From: Megascapheus bottae
Taxonomy: Eukaryota; Chordata; Mammalia; Rodentia; Geomyidae
Direction of reading: 5' to 3'
Assembly (NCBI GenBank): GCA_024803745.1
Contig: JANJXV010000151.1
Span: 744,001-808,000, forward strand
Length of the DNA: 64,000 nucleotides
Of the stretch, positions 15,863 to 30,512 are shown piece by piece; position 1 is the first letter of the stretch, and each line of letters starts with the position of its first letter. The translations under genes and the position numbers were made by a program. A model generated the notes under the pieces. The model did no database searches. It was not told the origin of the DNA and was given only the letters and a program-made list of their open reading frames with translations.

Positions 15863-16577
15863 ATGACTTCACACACCTCCATTCTGTGACTTCACACACC
15901 TCAATTCTGTGACTTCACACACCTCCATTATGACTACACACACCACCATTCTATGACTTCACACACCTCCATTCTGACTTCACACACCTCCATTCTATGA
16001 CTTCACACAACTCCATTCTGACTTCACACACCTCCATTCTGTGACTTCACACACCTCCATTATATGACTTCACACACCTCCATTCTGTGACTTCAAACAC
16101 CTCCATTCTATGACTTCACACACCTCCATTCTGTGACTTCACACAACTCCATTCTGACTTCACACACCTCCATTCTGACTTCACACACCTCAATTCTGTG
16201 ACTTAACACAACTCCATTCTATGATTTCTCACACCTCCATTCTATGACTTCACACACCTCCATTCTATAACTTCACACACCTCCTTTCTGAGTTGACACA
16301 CCTCCATTCTATGACTTCACACACCTCAAATCTGACTTCACACACCTCCATTTTATGACTTAACACACCTTCATTCTTACTTAACAAACATCCATTCTAT
16401 GACTTCACACACCTCCATTCTATGACTTCACACACCTCCATTCTATGACTTCACACACCTCCATTCTGTGACTTCACACACCTCAACTCTGTGACTTCAC
16501 ACACCTCCATTATGACTTCACACACATCCATTCTATGACTTCACACACATCCATTCTATGATTTCACACACCTCCAA
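15863..16577 (+). repeat. Satellite segment linking A and B blocks
   Basis: Ordinary monomers follow the point where the 4221-bp match ends (CTATGAC here against CTGTGAC at 11642). It includes a GACTACACACACCACC variant near 15935 and one TTCTTACTTAAC landmark unit near 16370. No gene or non-satellite sequence is seen. Its monomer order mixes types found in both neighbouring blocks. Confidence 0.75.
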
Positions 16578-19500
16578 TCTATGACTTCACACACCTCCAT
16601 TCTGTGACTTCACACACCTTCATTCTGAGTTCTCATGCCTCCATTGTTTGACTTCACACACCTCCAATCTGACTTCACACAGCTCCATTCTATGACTTCA
16701 CACACCTCCATTCTGTGACTTCACACACCTCCATTCTATGACTTCACACACCTCCATTGTGACTTCACACACCTCTATTCTATGAGTTCACACACCTCCA
16801 TTCTGACTTCACACACCACCATTCTATGACTTCACACACCTCCATTCTGACTTCACACACCTCCATTCTATGACTTCACACAACTCCATTCCGACTTCAC
16901 ACACCTCCATTCTGACTTCACACACCTCAATTCTGTGACTTAACACAGCTCCATTCTCTGATTTCACACACCTCTATTCTATGACTTCACACACCTCCAT
17001 TCTATAACTTCACACACCTCCTTTCTGAGTTGACACACCTCCATTCTATGACTTCACACACCTCCAATCTGACTTCACACACCTCCATTTTATGACTTAA
17101 CACACCTTCATTCTTACTTAACAAACATCCATTCTATGACTTCACACACCTCCATTCTATGACTTCACACACCTCCATTCTGTGACTTCACACATCTCAA
17201 TTCTGTGACTTCACACATCTCAATTCTGTGACTTCACACACCTCCATTATGACTTCACACACATCCATTCTATGACTTCACACACCTCCAATCTATGACT
17301 TCACACACCTCCATTCTGTGACTTCACACACCTTCATTCTGAGTTCACACACCTCCATTCTTTGACTTCACACGCCTCCAATCTGACTTCACACACCTCC
17401 ATTATGACTTCACACACCTACATTCTATGACTTCACACACCCAAATTGTGACTTCACACACTCCATTCTATGAGTTCACACACCTCCATTCTGACTTCAC
17501 ACACTTCCATTCTATGGCTTCACACAGCTTCATTCTGACTTCAGACACCTCCATTTGTGACTTCACACACCACCATTGTTTGACTTCACAACCTATATTC
17601 TTGGACTTCACACACCTCCATTCCATGACTTCACACATCTCCATTTTATGAGTTCACACACCTCCAATTTGACTTCACACACCTCCATTCTATGACTTCA
17701 CACACCTTGATTCTACTTCAGAAACATCCATTCTATGACTTCACACACCTCCATTCTATGACTTCACAAACCTCCATTCTCTGACTTCACACACCTCCGT
17801 TCTGAGTTCACACACCTCAATTCCGTGACTTCACACACCTAAATTCTCACTTCACACACCTCCATTCTATGACTTCACACAATTCCATTCTATGACTTCA
17901 CACACCTCCATTCTTTGACTTCACAAACCTCCATTGTGAGTTCACACACCTCCATTCTGTGACTTCACACACCTCCATTCTGTGACTTCCCACACCTCCA
18001 TTCTGTGACTTCACACACCTCCATTCTATGATTTCTCACACCTCCATTCTATTAATTCACACACCTCCATTCTGTGACTTCACACAACTCCACTCTATGA
18101 CTTCCCACACCTCCATTCTGTGACTTCACACACCTGCATTCTGAGTTCACAAACCTCCATTCTGTGACTTAACGCACCTCCATTCTATGACTTCACACAC
18201 CTCCATTCTATGAGTTCACACACGTCCATTCTATGACTTCACACACCTGCAGTCTTTGACTTCACAACCCTCCATTCTGTGACTTCACACACCTCCATTC
18301 TATAACTTCACACACTTCCATTGTGACTTCCCACACCTCCAATCTGAGTTCACACACCTCCGTTCTGACTTCACACACCTCCATTCTATGACTTCACACA
18401 CCTCCATTCTATGAATTCACACACCTGAATTCTGTGTCTTCACACGACTCCATTATGACTTCACACACCTCCATTCTATGACTTCACACACCTCCATTCT
18501 ATGACTTCACACAGCTAGATTCTGTGACTTCACACACCTCCATTCTGAGTTCACACACCTCCATTCTGTGACTTCACACACCTCCATTCTGACTTCACAG
18601 AGCTCCATAAAATGAGTTCACACACCTCCATTCTGTGACTTCGCACACCTCCATTCTGACTTCACACAGCTCCATTCTCTGACTTCCCACACCTCCATTC
18701 TATGATTTCACACACCTCCATTCTATGACTTCACACATCTCCATTCTGTGACTTCACACACCTCCATTCTGAGTTCAAACACCTCCGTTCGGTGACTTAA
18801 CACACCTCCATTCTGTGACTTCACACACCTCCATTCTGAGTTCGCACACCTCCATTCTGTGACTTCACACACCTCCATTCTGACTTCACACAGCTCCATT
18901 CTATGACTTCACACACCTCCATTCTGTGCCTTCACACACCTCCATTCTATGACTTAACAGACCTTCATTCTTACTTAACAAAAATCCATTCTATGACTTC
19001 ACACACCTCCATTCTATGACTTCACACACCTCCATTCTATGATTTCACACACCTCCATTCTGTGACTTCACACACCTCAATTCTGTGACTTCACACACCT
19101 CCATTATGACTTCACACACATCCATTCTATGACTTCACACACCTCCAATCTATGACTTCACACACCTCCATTCTTTGACTTCACACACCTCCAATCTGAC
19201 TTTACACAGCTCCATTCTATGACTTCACACAACTCCATTCTGACTTCACACACCTCCATTCTGTGACATCACACACCTCCATTCTATGACTTCACACACC
19301 TCCATTCTGTGACTTCAAACACCTCCATTCTATGACTTCACACACCTCCATTCTGTGACTTCACACACCTACATTGTGACTTCACAGACCTCCATTCTAT
19401 GAGTTCACACAAATGCATTGTGAATTCACACACCTCCATTCTGTGACTTCACACACCTCCATTCTGACTTCACACACCTCCATTCTGACTTCACACACCT

Positions 19501-22500
19501 CAATTCTGTGACTTAACACAACTCCATTCTATGATTTCACACACCTCCATTCTATGACTTCACACACCTCCATTCTATAACTTCACACACCTCCTTTCTG
19601 AGTTGACACACCTCCATTCTATGACTTCACACACCTCCAATCTGACTTCACACACCTCCATTTCATGAATTAACACACCTTCATTCTTACTTAACAAACA
19701 TCCATTCTATGACTTCACACACCTCCATTCTATGACTTCACACACCTCCATTCTATGACTTCACACACCTCCATTCTATGACTTCACACACCTCCATTCT
19801 GTGACTTCACACACCTCAATTCTGTGACTTCACACACCTCCATTATGACTTCACACACATCCATTCCATGACTTCACACACATCCATTCTATGACTTCAC
19901 ACACCTCCAATCTATGACTTCACACACCTCCATTCTGTGACTTCACACACCTTCATTCTGAATTCACACACCTCCATTCTTTGACTTCACACACCTCCTA
20001 TCTGACTTCACACAGCTCCATTCTATGACTTCACACACCTCCATTCTGTGACTTCACACACCTCCATTCTATGACTTCACACACCTCCATTGTGACTTCA
20101 CACACCTCCATTCTATGAGTTCACACACTTCCATTCTGACTTCACACACCACCATTCTATGACTTCACACACCTCCATTCTGTGACTTCACACACCTCCA
20201 TTATATGACTTCACACACCTCCATTCTGTGACTTCACACACCTCCATTATATGACTTCACACACCTCCATTCTGTGACTTCAAACACCTCCATTCTATGA
20301 CTTCACAAACCTCCATTCTGTGACTTCACACACCTACATTGTGACTTCACAGGCCTCCATTCTATGAGTTCACACAAATGCATTGTGAATTCACACACCT
20401 CCATTCTATGACTTCACACACCTCCATTCTGTGACTTCAAACACCTCCATTCTATGAATTCACACACCTCCATTCTGTGACTTCACACAACTCCATTCTG
20501 ACTTCACACACCTCCATTCTGACTTCACACACCTCAATTCTGTGACTTAACACAACTCCATTCTATGATTTCACACACCTCCATTCTATGACTTCACACA
20601 CCTCCATTCTATAACTTCAAACACCTCCTTTCTGAGTTGAGACACCTCCATTCTATGACTTCACACACCTCCAATCTGACTTCACACACCTCCATTTTAT
20701 GACTTAACACACCTTCATTCTTTCTTAACAAACATCCATTCTATGACTTCACACACCTCCATTCTATGACTTCACACACCTCCATTCTATGACTTCACAC
20801 ACCTCCATTCTGTGACTTCACACACCTCCAATCTGACTTCACACACCTCAATTCTGTGACTTCACACACCTCCATTATGACTTCACACACATCCATTCTA
20901 TGACTTCACAGACATCCATTCTATGACTTCACACACCTCCAATCTATGACTTCACACTCCTCCATTCTGTGACTTCACACACCTTCATTCTGAGTTCACA
21001 CGCCTCCATTCTTTGACTTCACACACCTCCAATCTGACTTCACACAGCTCCATTCTATGACTTCAGACACCTCCATTCTGTGACTTCACACACCTCCATT
21101 CTATGACTTCACACACCTCCATTGTGACTTCACACACCTCCATTCTATGAGTTCACACACCTCCATTCTGACTTCACACACCACCATTCTATGACTTCAC
21201 ACACCTCCATTCTGACTTCACACACCTCCATTCTATGACTTCACACAACTCCATTCTGACTTCACACACCTCCATTCTGTGACTTCACACACCTCCATTA
21301 TATGACTTCACACACCTCCATTCTGTGACTTCAGACACCTCCATTCTATGACTTCACACACCTCAATTCTTTGACTTCACACACCTACATTGTGACTTCA
21401 CAGACCTCCATTCTATGAGTTCACACAAATGCATTGTGAATTCACACACCTCCATTCTGTGACTTCACACACCTCCATTCTAACTTCACACATCTCCATT
21501 CTGACTTCACACACCTCAATTCTGTTTCTTAACACAACTCCATTCTATGATTTCACACACCTCCATTCTGTGACTTCACACCTCCATTCTATAACTTCAC
21601 ACACCTCCTTTCTGAGTTGACACACCTCCATTTTATGACTTAACACACCTTCATTCTTACTTAACAAACATCCATTCTATGACTTCACACACCTCCATTC
21701 TATGACTTCACACACCTCCATTCTATGACTTCACACACCTCCATTCTGTGACTTCACACACCTCAATTCTGTGACTTCACACACCTCCATTATGACTTCA
21801 CACACATCCATTCTATGACTTCACACACCTCGAATCTATGACTTCACACACCTCCATTCTGTGACTTCACACACCTTCATTCTGAGTTCACACACCTCCA
21901 TTCTTTGACTTTACACGCCTCCAATCTGACTTCACACACCTCCATTCTATGACTTCACAAACCTCCATTCTGTGCATTCACACACCTCAATTCTGTGACT
22001 TCACACACCTCCATTATGACTTCACACACCCCCATTCTATGACTTCACACACCCCCATCGTGACTTCACACACTCCATTCTATGAGTTCACACACCTCCG
22101 TTCTGACTTCACACACTTCCATTCTATGGCTTCACACAGCTGCATTCTGACTTAAGACACCTCCATTTGTGACTTCACACACCACAATTTTGACTTCAAA
22201 CACCTTCATTCTGTGACTTCACACACCTCCATTCTGTGACTTCACACACCTCCATTTTGACTTCACACACTTCCATTCTTTGGCTTAACACACCTGCATT
22301 CTGTGACTTCACACACCACCATTGTTTGACTTCACAACCTATATTCTTGGACTTCACACACCTCCATTCCATGACTTCATACATCTCCATTTTATGAGTT
22401 CACACACCTCCAATTTGACTTCACACACCTCCATTCTATGACTTCACACACCTTCATTCTACTTCAGAAACATCCATTCTATGACTTCACACACCTCCAT

Positions 22501-23444
22501 TCTATGACTTCACAAACCTCCATTCTGTGACTTCACACACCTCCGTTCTGAGTTCACACACCTCAATTCCGTGACTTCACAGACCTCAATTCTCACTTCA
22601 CACACCTCCATTCTATGACTTCACACAATTCCATTCTATGACTTCACACACCTCCATTCTTTGACTTCACACACCTCCATTGTGAGTTCACACACCTCCA
22701 TTCTGTGACTTCACACACCTCCATTCTTTGACTTCACACACCTCCATTCTGTGAGTTCACACACCTAAATTCTATGATTTCTCACACCTCCATTCTATTA
22801 ATTCACACACCTCCATTCTGTGACTTCACACAACTCCACTCTATGACTTCCCACACCTCCATTCTGTGACTTCACACACCTCCATTCTGAGTTCACAAAC
22901 CTCCATTCTGTGACTTAATGCACCTTCATTCTGTGACTTCACACACCTTCATTCTATGACTTCACACACCTCCAGTCTTTGACTTCACAACCCTCCATTC
23001 TGTGACTTCACACACCTCCATTCTATAACTTCACACACTTCCATTGTGACTTCCCACACCTCCAATCTGAGTTCACACACCTCCGTTCTGACTTCACACA
23101 CCTCCATTCTATGACTTCACACACCTCCATTCTATGACTTCACCCACCTGAATTCTGTGTCTTCACACGACTCCATTATGATTTCACACACCTCCATTCT
23201 ATGACTTCACACACCTCCATTCTATGACTTCACACAGCTAGATTCTGTGACTTCACACACCTCCATTCTGAGTTCATACACCTCCATTCTCTAACTTCAC
23301 ACACCTCCATTCTGACTTCACAGAGCTCCATAAAATGACTTCACACACCTCCATTCTGTGACTTCGCACACCTCCATTCTGACTTCACACAGCTCCATTC
23401 TCTGACTTCCCACACTTCCATTCTATGATTTCACACACCTCCAT
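16578..23444 (+). repeat. Higher-order unit B, copy 1 (~6.9 kb)
   Basis: Corresponds to 23445-30512. The offset steps through 6867 (near 16611), 7091 (near 16954), 7160 (near 17651), 7158-7159 (18602-19411), 7091 (19661-20376), 7003 (21429-22390) and 7027 (near 23391), so the copies are collinear but carry indels. Relative to copy 2 it lacks a three-monomer stretch near 17400 (69 bp) and a longer stretch near 16910. It has extra monomers near 19560 (67 bp) and near 21150 (88 bp). AAATGCATTG landmarks lie at 19411, 20376 and 21427. Confidence 0.88.
19405..19434 (+). repeat. Landmark monomer variant with a 12-bp palindrome
   Basis: A diverged monomer reads CACACAAATGCATTG followed by TGAATTCACA, in place of the usual CACACACCTCCATTC. 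It contains ATGCAT and, at 19419-19430, the perfect palindrome TGTGAATTCACA. Relatives stand at 1777 (one base changed), 6002, 10135, 14356, 20376, 21427, 23929, 26569, 27467, 28430, 43386, 44545, 52299, 55657, 59015 and 62329. A second form, AAATGCATTTTG, lacks the full palindrome and is at 11097, 15318, 50954, 54135, 57493 and 60851. It is useful for phasing higher-order units. Any protein-binding role is unproven. Confidence 0.8.
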
Positions 23445-26400
23445 TCTATGACTTCACACACCTCCATTCTGTGACTTCACACACCTTCATTCTGAATTCA
23501 CACACCTCCATTCTTTGACTTCACACACCTCCAATCTGACTTCACACAGCTCCATTCTATGACTTCACACACCTCCATTCTGTGACTTCACACACCTCCA
23601 TTCTATGACTTCACACACCTCCATTGTGACTTCACACACCTCTATTCTATGAGTTCACACACCTCCATTCTGACTTCACACACCACCATTCTATGACTTC
23701 ACACACCTCCATTCTGACTTCACACACCTCCATTCTATGACTTCACACAACTCCATTCCGACTTCACACACCTCCATTCTGTGACTTCACACACCTCCAA
23801 TATATGACTTCACACACCTCCATTCTGTGACTTCAAACACCTCCATTCTATGACTTCACACACCTCCATTCTGTGACTTCACACACCTACATTGTGACTT
23901 CACAGACCTCCATTCTATGAGTTCACACAAATGCATTGTGAATTCACACACCTCCATTCTGTGACTTCACACACCTCCATTCTGACTTCACACACCTCCA
24001 TTCTGACTTCACACACCTCAATTCTGTGACTTAACACAACTCCATTCTCTGATTTCACACACCTCTATTCTATGACTTCACACACCTCCATTCTATAACT
24101 TCACACACCTCCTTTCTGAGTTGACACACCTCCATTCTATGACTTCACACACCTCCAATCTGACTTCACACACCTCCATTTTATGACTTAACACACCTTC
24201 ATTCTTACTTAACAAACATCCATTCTATGACTTCACACACCTCCATTCTATGACTTCACACACCTCCATTCTGTGACTTCACACATCTCAATTCTGTGAC
24301 TTCACACATCTCAATTCTGTGACTTCACACACCTCCATTATGACTTCACACACATCCATTCTATGACTTCACACACCTCCAATCTATGACTTCACACACC
24401 TCCATTCTGTGACTTCACACACCTTCATTCTGAGTTCACACACCTCCATTCTTTGACTTCACACGCCTCCAATCTGACTTCACACACCTCCATTCTATGA
24501 CTTCACAAACCTCCATTCTGTGCATTCACACACCTCAATTCTGTGACTTCACACACCTCCATTATGACTTCACACACCTACATTCTATGACTTCACACAC
24601 CCAAATTGTGACTTCACACACTCCATTCTATGAGTTCACACACCTCCATTCTGACTTCACACACTTCCATTCTATGGCTTCACACAGCTTCATTCTGACT
24701 TCAGACACCTCCATTTGTGACTTCACACACCACCATTGTTTGACTTCACAACCTATATTCTTGGACTTCACACACCTCCATTCCATGACTTCACACATCT
24801 CCATTTTATGAGTTCACACACCTCCAATTTGACTTCACACACCTCCATTCTATGACTTCACACACCTTGATTCTACTTCAGAAACATCCATTCTATGACT
24901 TCACACACCTCCATTCTATGACTTCACAAACCTCCATTCTCTGACTTCACACACCTCCGTTCTGAGTTCACACACCTCAATTCCGTGACTTCACACACCT
25001 CAATTCTCACTTCACACACCTCCATTCTATGACTTCACACAATTCCATTCTATGACTTCACACACCTCCATTCTTTGACTTCACAAACCTCCATTGTGAG
25101 TTCACACACCTCCATTCTGTGACTTAACACACCTCCATTCTGTGACTTCCCACACCTCCATTCTGTGACTTCACACACCTCCATTCTATGATTTCTCACA
25201 CCTCCATTCTATTAATTCACACACCTCCATTCTGTGACTTCACACAACTCCACTCTATGACTTCCCACACCTCCATTCTGTGACTTCACACACCTGCATT
25301 CTGAGTTCACAAACCTCCATTCTGTGACTTAACGCACCTCCATTCTATGACTTCACACACCTCCATTCTATGAGTTCACACACGTCCATTCTATGACTTC
25401 ACACACCTGCAGTCTTTGACTTCACAACCCTCCATTCTGTGACTTCACACACCTCCATTCTATAACTTCACACACTTCCATTGTGACTTCCCACACCTCC
25501 AATCTGAGTTCACACACCTCCGTTCTGACTTCACACACCTCCATTCTATGACTTCACACACCTCCATTCTATGAATTCACACACCTGAATTCTGTGTCTT
25601 CACACGACTCCATTATGACTTCACACACCTCCATTCTATGACTTCACACACCTCCATTCTATGACTTCACACAGCTAGATTCTGGACTTCACACACCTCC
25701 ATTCTGAGTTCACACACCTCCATTCTCTGACTTCACACACCTCCATTCTGACTTCACAGAGCTCCATAAAATGAGTTCACACACCTCCATTCTGTGACTT
25801 CGCACACCTCCATTCTGACTTCACACAGCTCCATTCTCTGACTTCCCACACCTCCATTCTATGATTTCACACACCTCCATTCTATGACTTCACACACCTC
25901 CATTCTGTGACTTCACACACCTCCATTCTGAGTTCAAACACCTCGTTCGGTGACTTAACACACCTCCATTCTGTGACTTCACACACCTCCATTCTGAGTT
26001 CGCACACCTCCATTCTGTGACTTCACACACCTCCATTCTGACTTCACACAGCTCCATTCTATGACTTCACACACCTCCATTCTGTGCCTTCACACACCTC
26101 CATTCTATGACTTAACAGACCTTCATTCTTACTTAGCAAAAATCCATTCTATGACTTCACACACCTCCATTCTATGACTTCACACACCTCCAATCTATGA
26201 TTTCACACACCTCCATTCTGTGACTTCACACACCTCAATTCTGTGACTTCACACACCTCCATTATGACTTCACACACATCCATTCTATGACTTCACACAC
26301 CTCCAATCTATGACTTCACACACCTCCATTCTTTGACTTCACACACCTCCAATCTGACTTTACACAGCTCCATTCTATGACTTCACACAACTCCATTCTG

Positions 26401-29400
26401 ACTTCACACACCTCCATTCTGTGACTTCACACACCTCCATTCTATGACTTCACACACCTCCATTCTGTGACTTCAAACACCTCCATTCTATGACTTCACA
26501 CACCTCCATTCTGTGACTTCACACACCTACATTGTGACTTCACAGACCTCCATTCTATGAGTTCACACAAATGCATTGTGAATTCACACACCTCCATTCT
26601 GTGACTTCACACACCTCCATTCTGACTTCACACACCTCCATTCTGACTTCACACACCTCAATTCTGTGACTTAACACAACTCCATTCTATGATTTCACAC
26701 ACCTCCATTCTATGACTTCACACACCTCCAATCTGACTTCACACACCTCCATTTCATGAATTAACACACCTTCATTCTTACTTAACAAACATCCATTCTA
26801 TGACTTCACACACCTCCATTCTATGACTTCACACACCTCCATTCTATGACTTCACACACCTCCATTCTATGACTTCACACACCTCCATTCTGTGACTTCA
26901 CACACCTCAATTCTGTGACTTCACACACCTCCATTATGACTTCACACACATCCATTCCATGACTTCACACACATCCATTCTATGACTTCACACACCTCCA
27001 ATCTATGACTTCACACACCTCCATTCTGTGACTTCACACTCTTTCATTCTGAATTCACACACCTCCATTCTTTGACTTCACACACCTCCTATCTGACTTC
27101 ACACAGCTCCATTCTATGACTTCACACACCTCCATTCTGTGACTTCACACACCTCCATTCTATGACTTCACACACCTCCATTGTGACTTCACACACCTCC
27201 ATTCTATGAGTTCACACACCTCCATTCTGACTTCACACACCACCATTCTATGACTTCACACACCTCCATTCTGTGACTTCACACACCTCCATTATATGAC
27301 TTCACACACCTCCATTCTGTGACTTCACACACCTCCATTATATGACTTCACACACCTCCATTCTGTGACTTCAAACACCTCCATTCTATGACTTCACAAA
27401 CCTCCATTCTGTGACTTCACACACCTACATTGTGACTTCACAGGCCTCCATTCTATGAGTTCACACAAATGCATTGTGAATTCACACACCTCCATTCTAT
27501 GACTTCACACACCTCCATTCTGTGACTTCAAACACCTCCATTCTATGACTTCACACACCTCCATTCTGTGACTTCACACAACTCCATTCTGACTTCACAC
27601 ACCTCCATTCTGACTTCACACACCTCAATTCTGTGACTTAACACAACTCCATTCTATGATTTCACACACCTCCATTCTATGACTTCACACACCTCCATTC
27701 TATAACTTCAAACACCTCCTTTCTGAGTTGACACACCTCCATTCTATGACTTCACACACCTCCAATCTGACTTCACACACCTCCATTTTATGACTTAACA
27801 CACCTTCATTCTTTCTTAACAAACATCCATTCTATGACTTCACACACCTCCATTCTATGACTTCACACACCTCCATTCTATGACTTCACACACCTCCATT
27901 CTGTGACTTCACACACCTCCAATCTGACTTCACACACCTCAATTCTGTGACTTCACACACCTCCATTATGACTTCACACACATCCATTCTATGACTTCAC
28001 ACACATCCATTCTATGACTTCACACACCTCCAATCTATGACTTCACACTCCTCCATTCTGTGACTTCACACACCTTCATTCTGAGTTCACACGCCTCCAT
28101 TCTTTGACTTCACACACCTCCAATCTGACTTCACACAGCTCCATTCTATGACTTCAGACACCTCCATTCTGTGACTTCACACACCTCCATTCTATGACTT
28201 CACACACCTCCATTGTGACTTCACACACCTCCATTCTATGACTTCACACAACTCCATTCTGACTTCACACACCTCCATTCTGTGACTTCACACACCTCCA
28301 TTATATGACTTCACACACCTCCATTCTGTGACTTCAGACACCTCCATTCTATGACTTCACACACCTCCATTCTTTGACTTCACACACCGACATTGTGACT
28401 TCACAGACCTCCATTCTATGAGTTCACACAAATGCATTGTGAATTCACACACCTCCATTCTGTGACTTCACACACCTCCATTCTAACTTCACACACCTCC
28501 ATTCTGACTTCACACACCTCAATTCTGTTTCTTAACACAACTCCATTCTATGATTTCACACACCTCCATTCTGTGACTTCACACCTCCATTCTATAACTT
28601 CACACACCTCCTTTCTGAGTTGACACACCTCCATTTTATGACTTAACACACCTTCATTCTTACTTAACAAACATCCATTCTATGACTTCACACACCTCCA
28701 TTCTATGACTTCACACACCTCCATTCTATGACTTCACACACCTCCATTCTGTGACTTCACACACCTCAATTCTGTGACTTCACACACCTCCATTATGACT
28801 TCACACACATCCATTCTATGACTTCACACACCTCGAATCTATGACTTCACACACCTCCATTCTGTGACTTCACACACCTTCATTCTGAGTTCACACACCT
28901 CCATTCTTTGACTTTACACGCCTCCAATCTGACTTCACACACCTCCATTCTATGACTTCACAAACCTCCATTCTGTGCATTCACACACCTCAATTCTGTG
29001 ACTTCACACACCTCCATTATGACTTCACACACCCCCATTCTATGACTTCACACACCCCCATCGTGACTTCACACACTCCATTCTATGAGTTCACACACCT
29101 CCGTTCTGACTTCACACACTTCCATTCTATGGCTTCACACAGCTGCATTCTGACTTAAGACACCTCCATTTGTGACTTCACACACCACAATTTTGACTTC
29201 AAACACCTTCATTCTGTGACTTCACACACCTCCATTCTGTGACTTCACACACCTCCATTTTGACTTCACACACTTCCATTCTTTGACTTAACACACCTGC
29301 ATTCTGTGACTTCACACACCACCATTGTTTGACTTCACAACCTATATTCTTGGACTTCACACACCTCCATTCCATGACTTCATACATCTCCATTTTATGA

Positions 29401-30512
29401 GTTCACACACCTCCAATTTGACTTCACACACCTCCATTCTATGACTTCACACACCTTCATTCTACTTCAGAAACATCCATTCTATGACTTCACACACCTC
29501 CATTCTATGACTTCACAAACCTCCATTCTGTGACTTCACACAGCTCCGTTCTGAGTTCACACACCTCAATTCCGTGACTTCACAGACCTCAATTCTCACT
29601 TCACACACCTCCATTCTATGACTTCACACAATTCCATTCTATGACTTCACACACCTCCATTCTTTGACTTCACACACCTCCATTGTGAGTTCACACACCT
29701 CCATTCTGTGACTTCACACACCTCCATTCTTTGACTTCACACACCTCCATTCTGTGAGTTCACACACCTAAATTCTATGATTTCTCACACCTCCATTCTA
29801 TTAATTCACACACCTCCATTCTGTGACTTCACACAACTCCACTCTATGACTTCCCACACCTCCATTCTGTGACTTCACACACCTCCATTCTGAGTTCACA
29901 AACCTCCATTCTGTGACTTAATGCACCTTCATTCTGTGACTTCACACACCTTCATTCTATGACTTCACACACCTCCATTCTATGAGTTCACACACGTCCA
30001 TTCTATGACTTCACACACCTCCAGTCTTTGACTTCACAACCCTCCATTCTGTGACTTCACACACCTCCATTCTATAACTTCACACACTTCCATTGTGACT
30101 TCCCACACCTCCAATCTGAGTTCACACACCTCCGTTCTGACTTCACACACCTCCATTCTATGACTTCACACACCTCCATTCTATGACTTCACCCACCTGA
30201 ATTCTGTGTCTTCACACGACTCCATTATGATTTCACACACCTCCATTCTATGACTTCACACAGCTAGATTCTGTGACTTCACACACCTCCATTCTGAGTT
30301 CACACACCTCCATTCTCTAACTTCACACACCTCCATTCTGACTTCACAGAGCTCCATAAAATGACTTCACACACCTCCATTCTGTGACTTCGCACACCTC
30401 CATTCTGACTTCACACAGCTCCATTCTCTGACTTCCCACACTTCCATTCTATGATTTCACACACCTCCATTCTATGACTTCACACACCTCCATTCTGTGA
30501 CTTCACACACCT
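23445..30512 (+). repeat. Higher-order unit B, copy 2 (~7.1 kb)
   Basis: Tandem partner of 16578-23444. Diagnostic shared variants are the CTCCATAAAATGAG unit (18602 and 25761), the TTTCATGAATTAAC unit (19661 and 26752), the CAGGCCTCC unit, and a shortened TTCACACCTCC monomer (near 21578 and 28581). Private changes include a lost TG giving TCTGGACTTC at 25681. The unit ends near 30512, where GAGTTCAAACACC replaces the GAATTCACACACC that follows copy 1. AAATGCATTG landmarks lie at 23929, 26569, 27467 and 28430. Confidence 0.88.

Noticed and set aside
21570..21600. T-box-like TCACACCT in shortened monomers (also near 28581 and in TTTCTCACACC units)
   Set aside because: An eight-base match produced by loss of a CA dinucleotide or a C-to-T change in the common monomer. 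There is no spacing or conservation pattern to suggest a binding site.
24497..24811. Longest open frame (104 codons, +), repeated at 41224-41538
   Set aside because: It is a low-complexity translation of the monomer with no start context, domain or codon bias. It is open only because of 21-bp units and a TGC in place of TGA, and the equivalent frame is broken in the sister copy at 17427.
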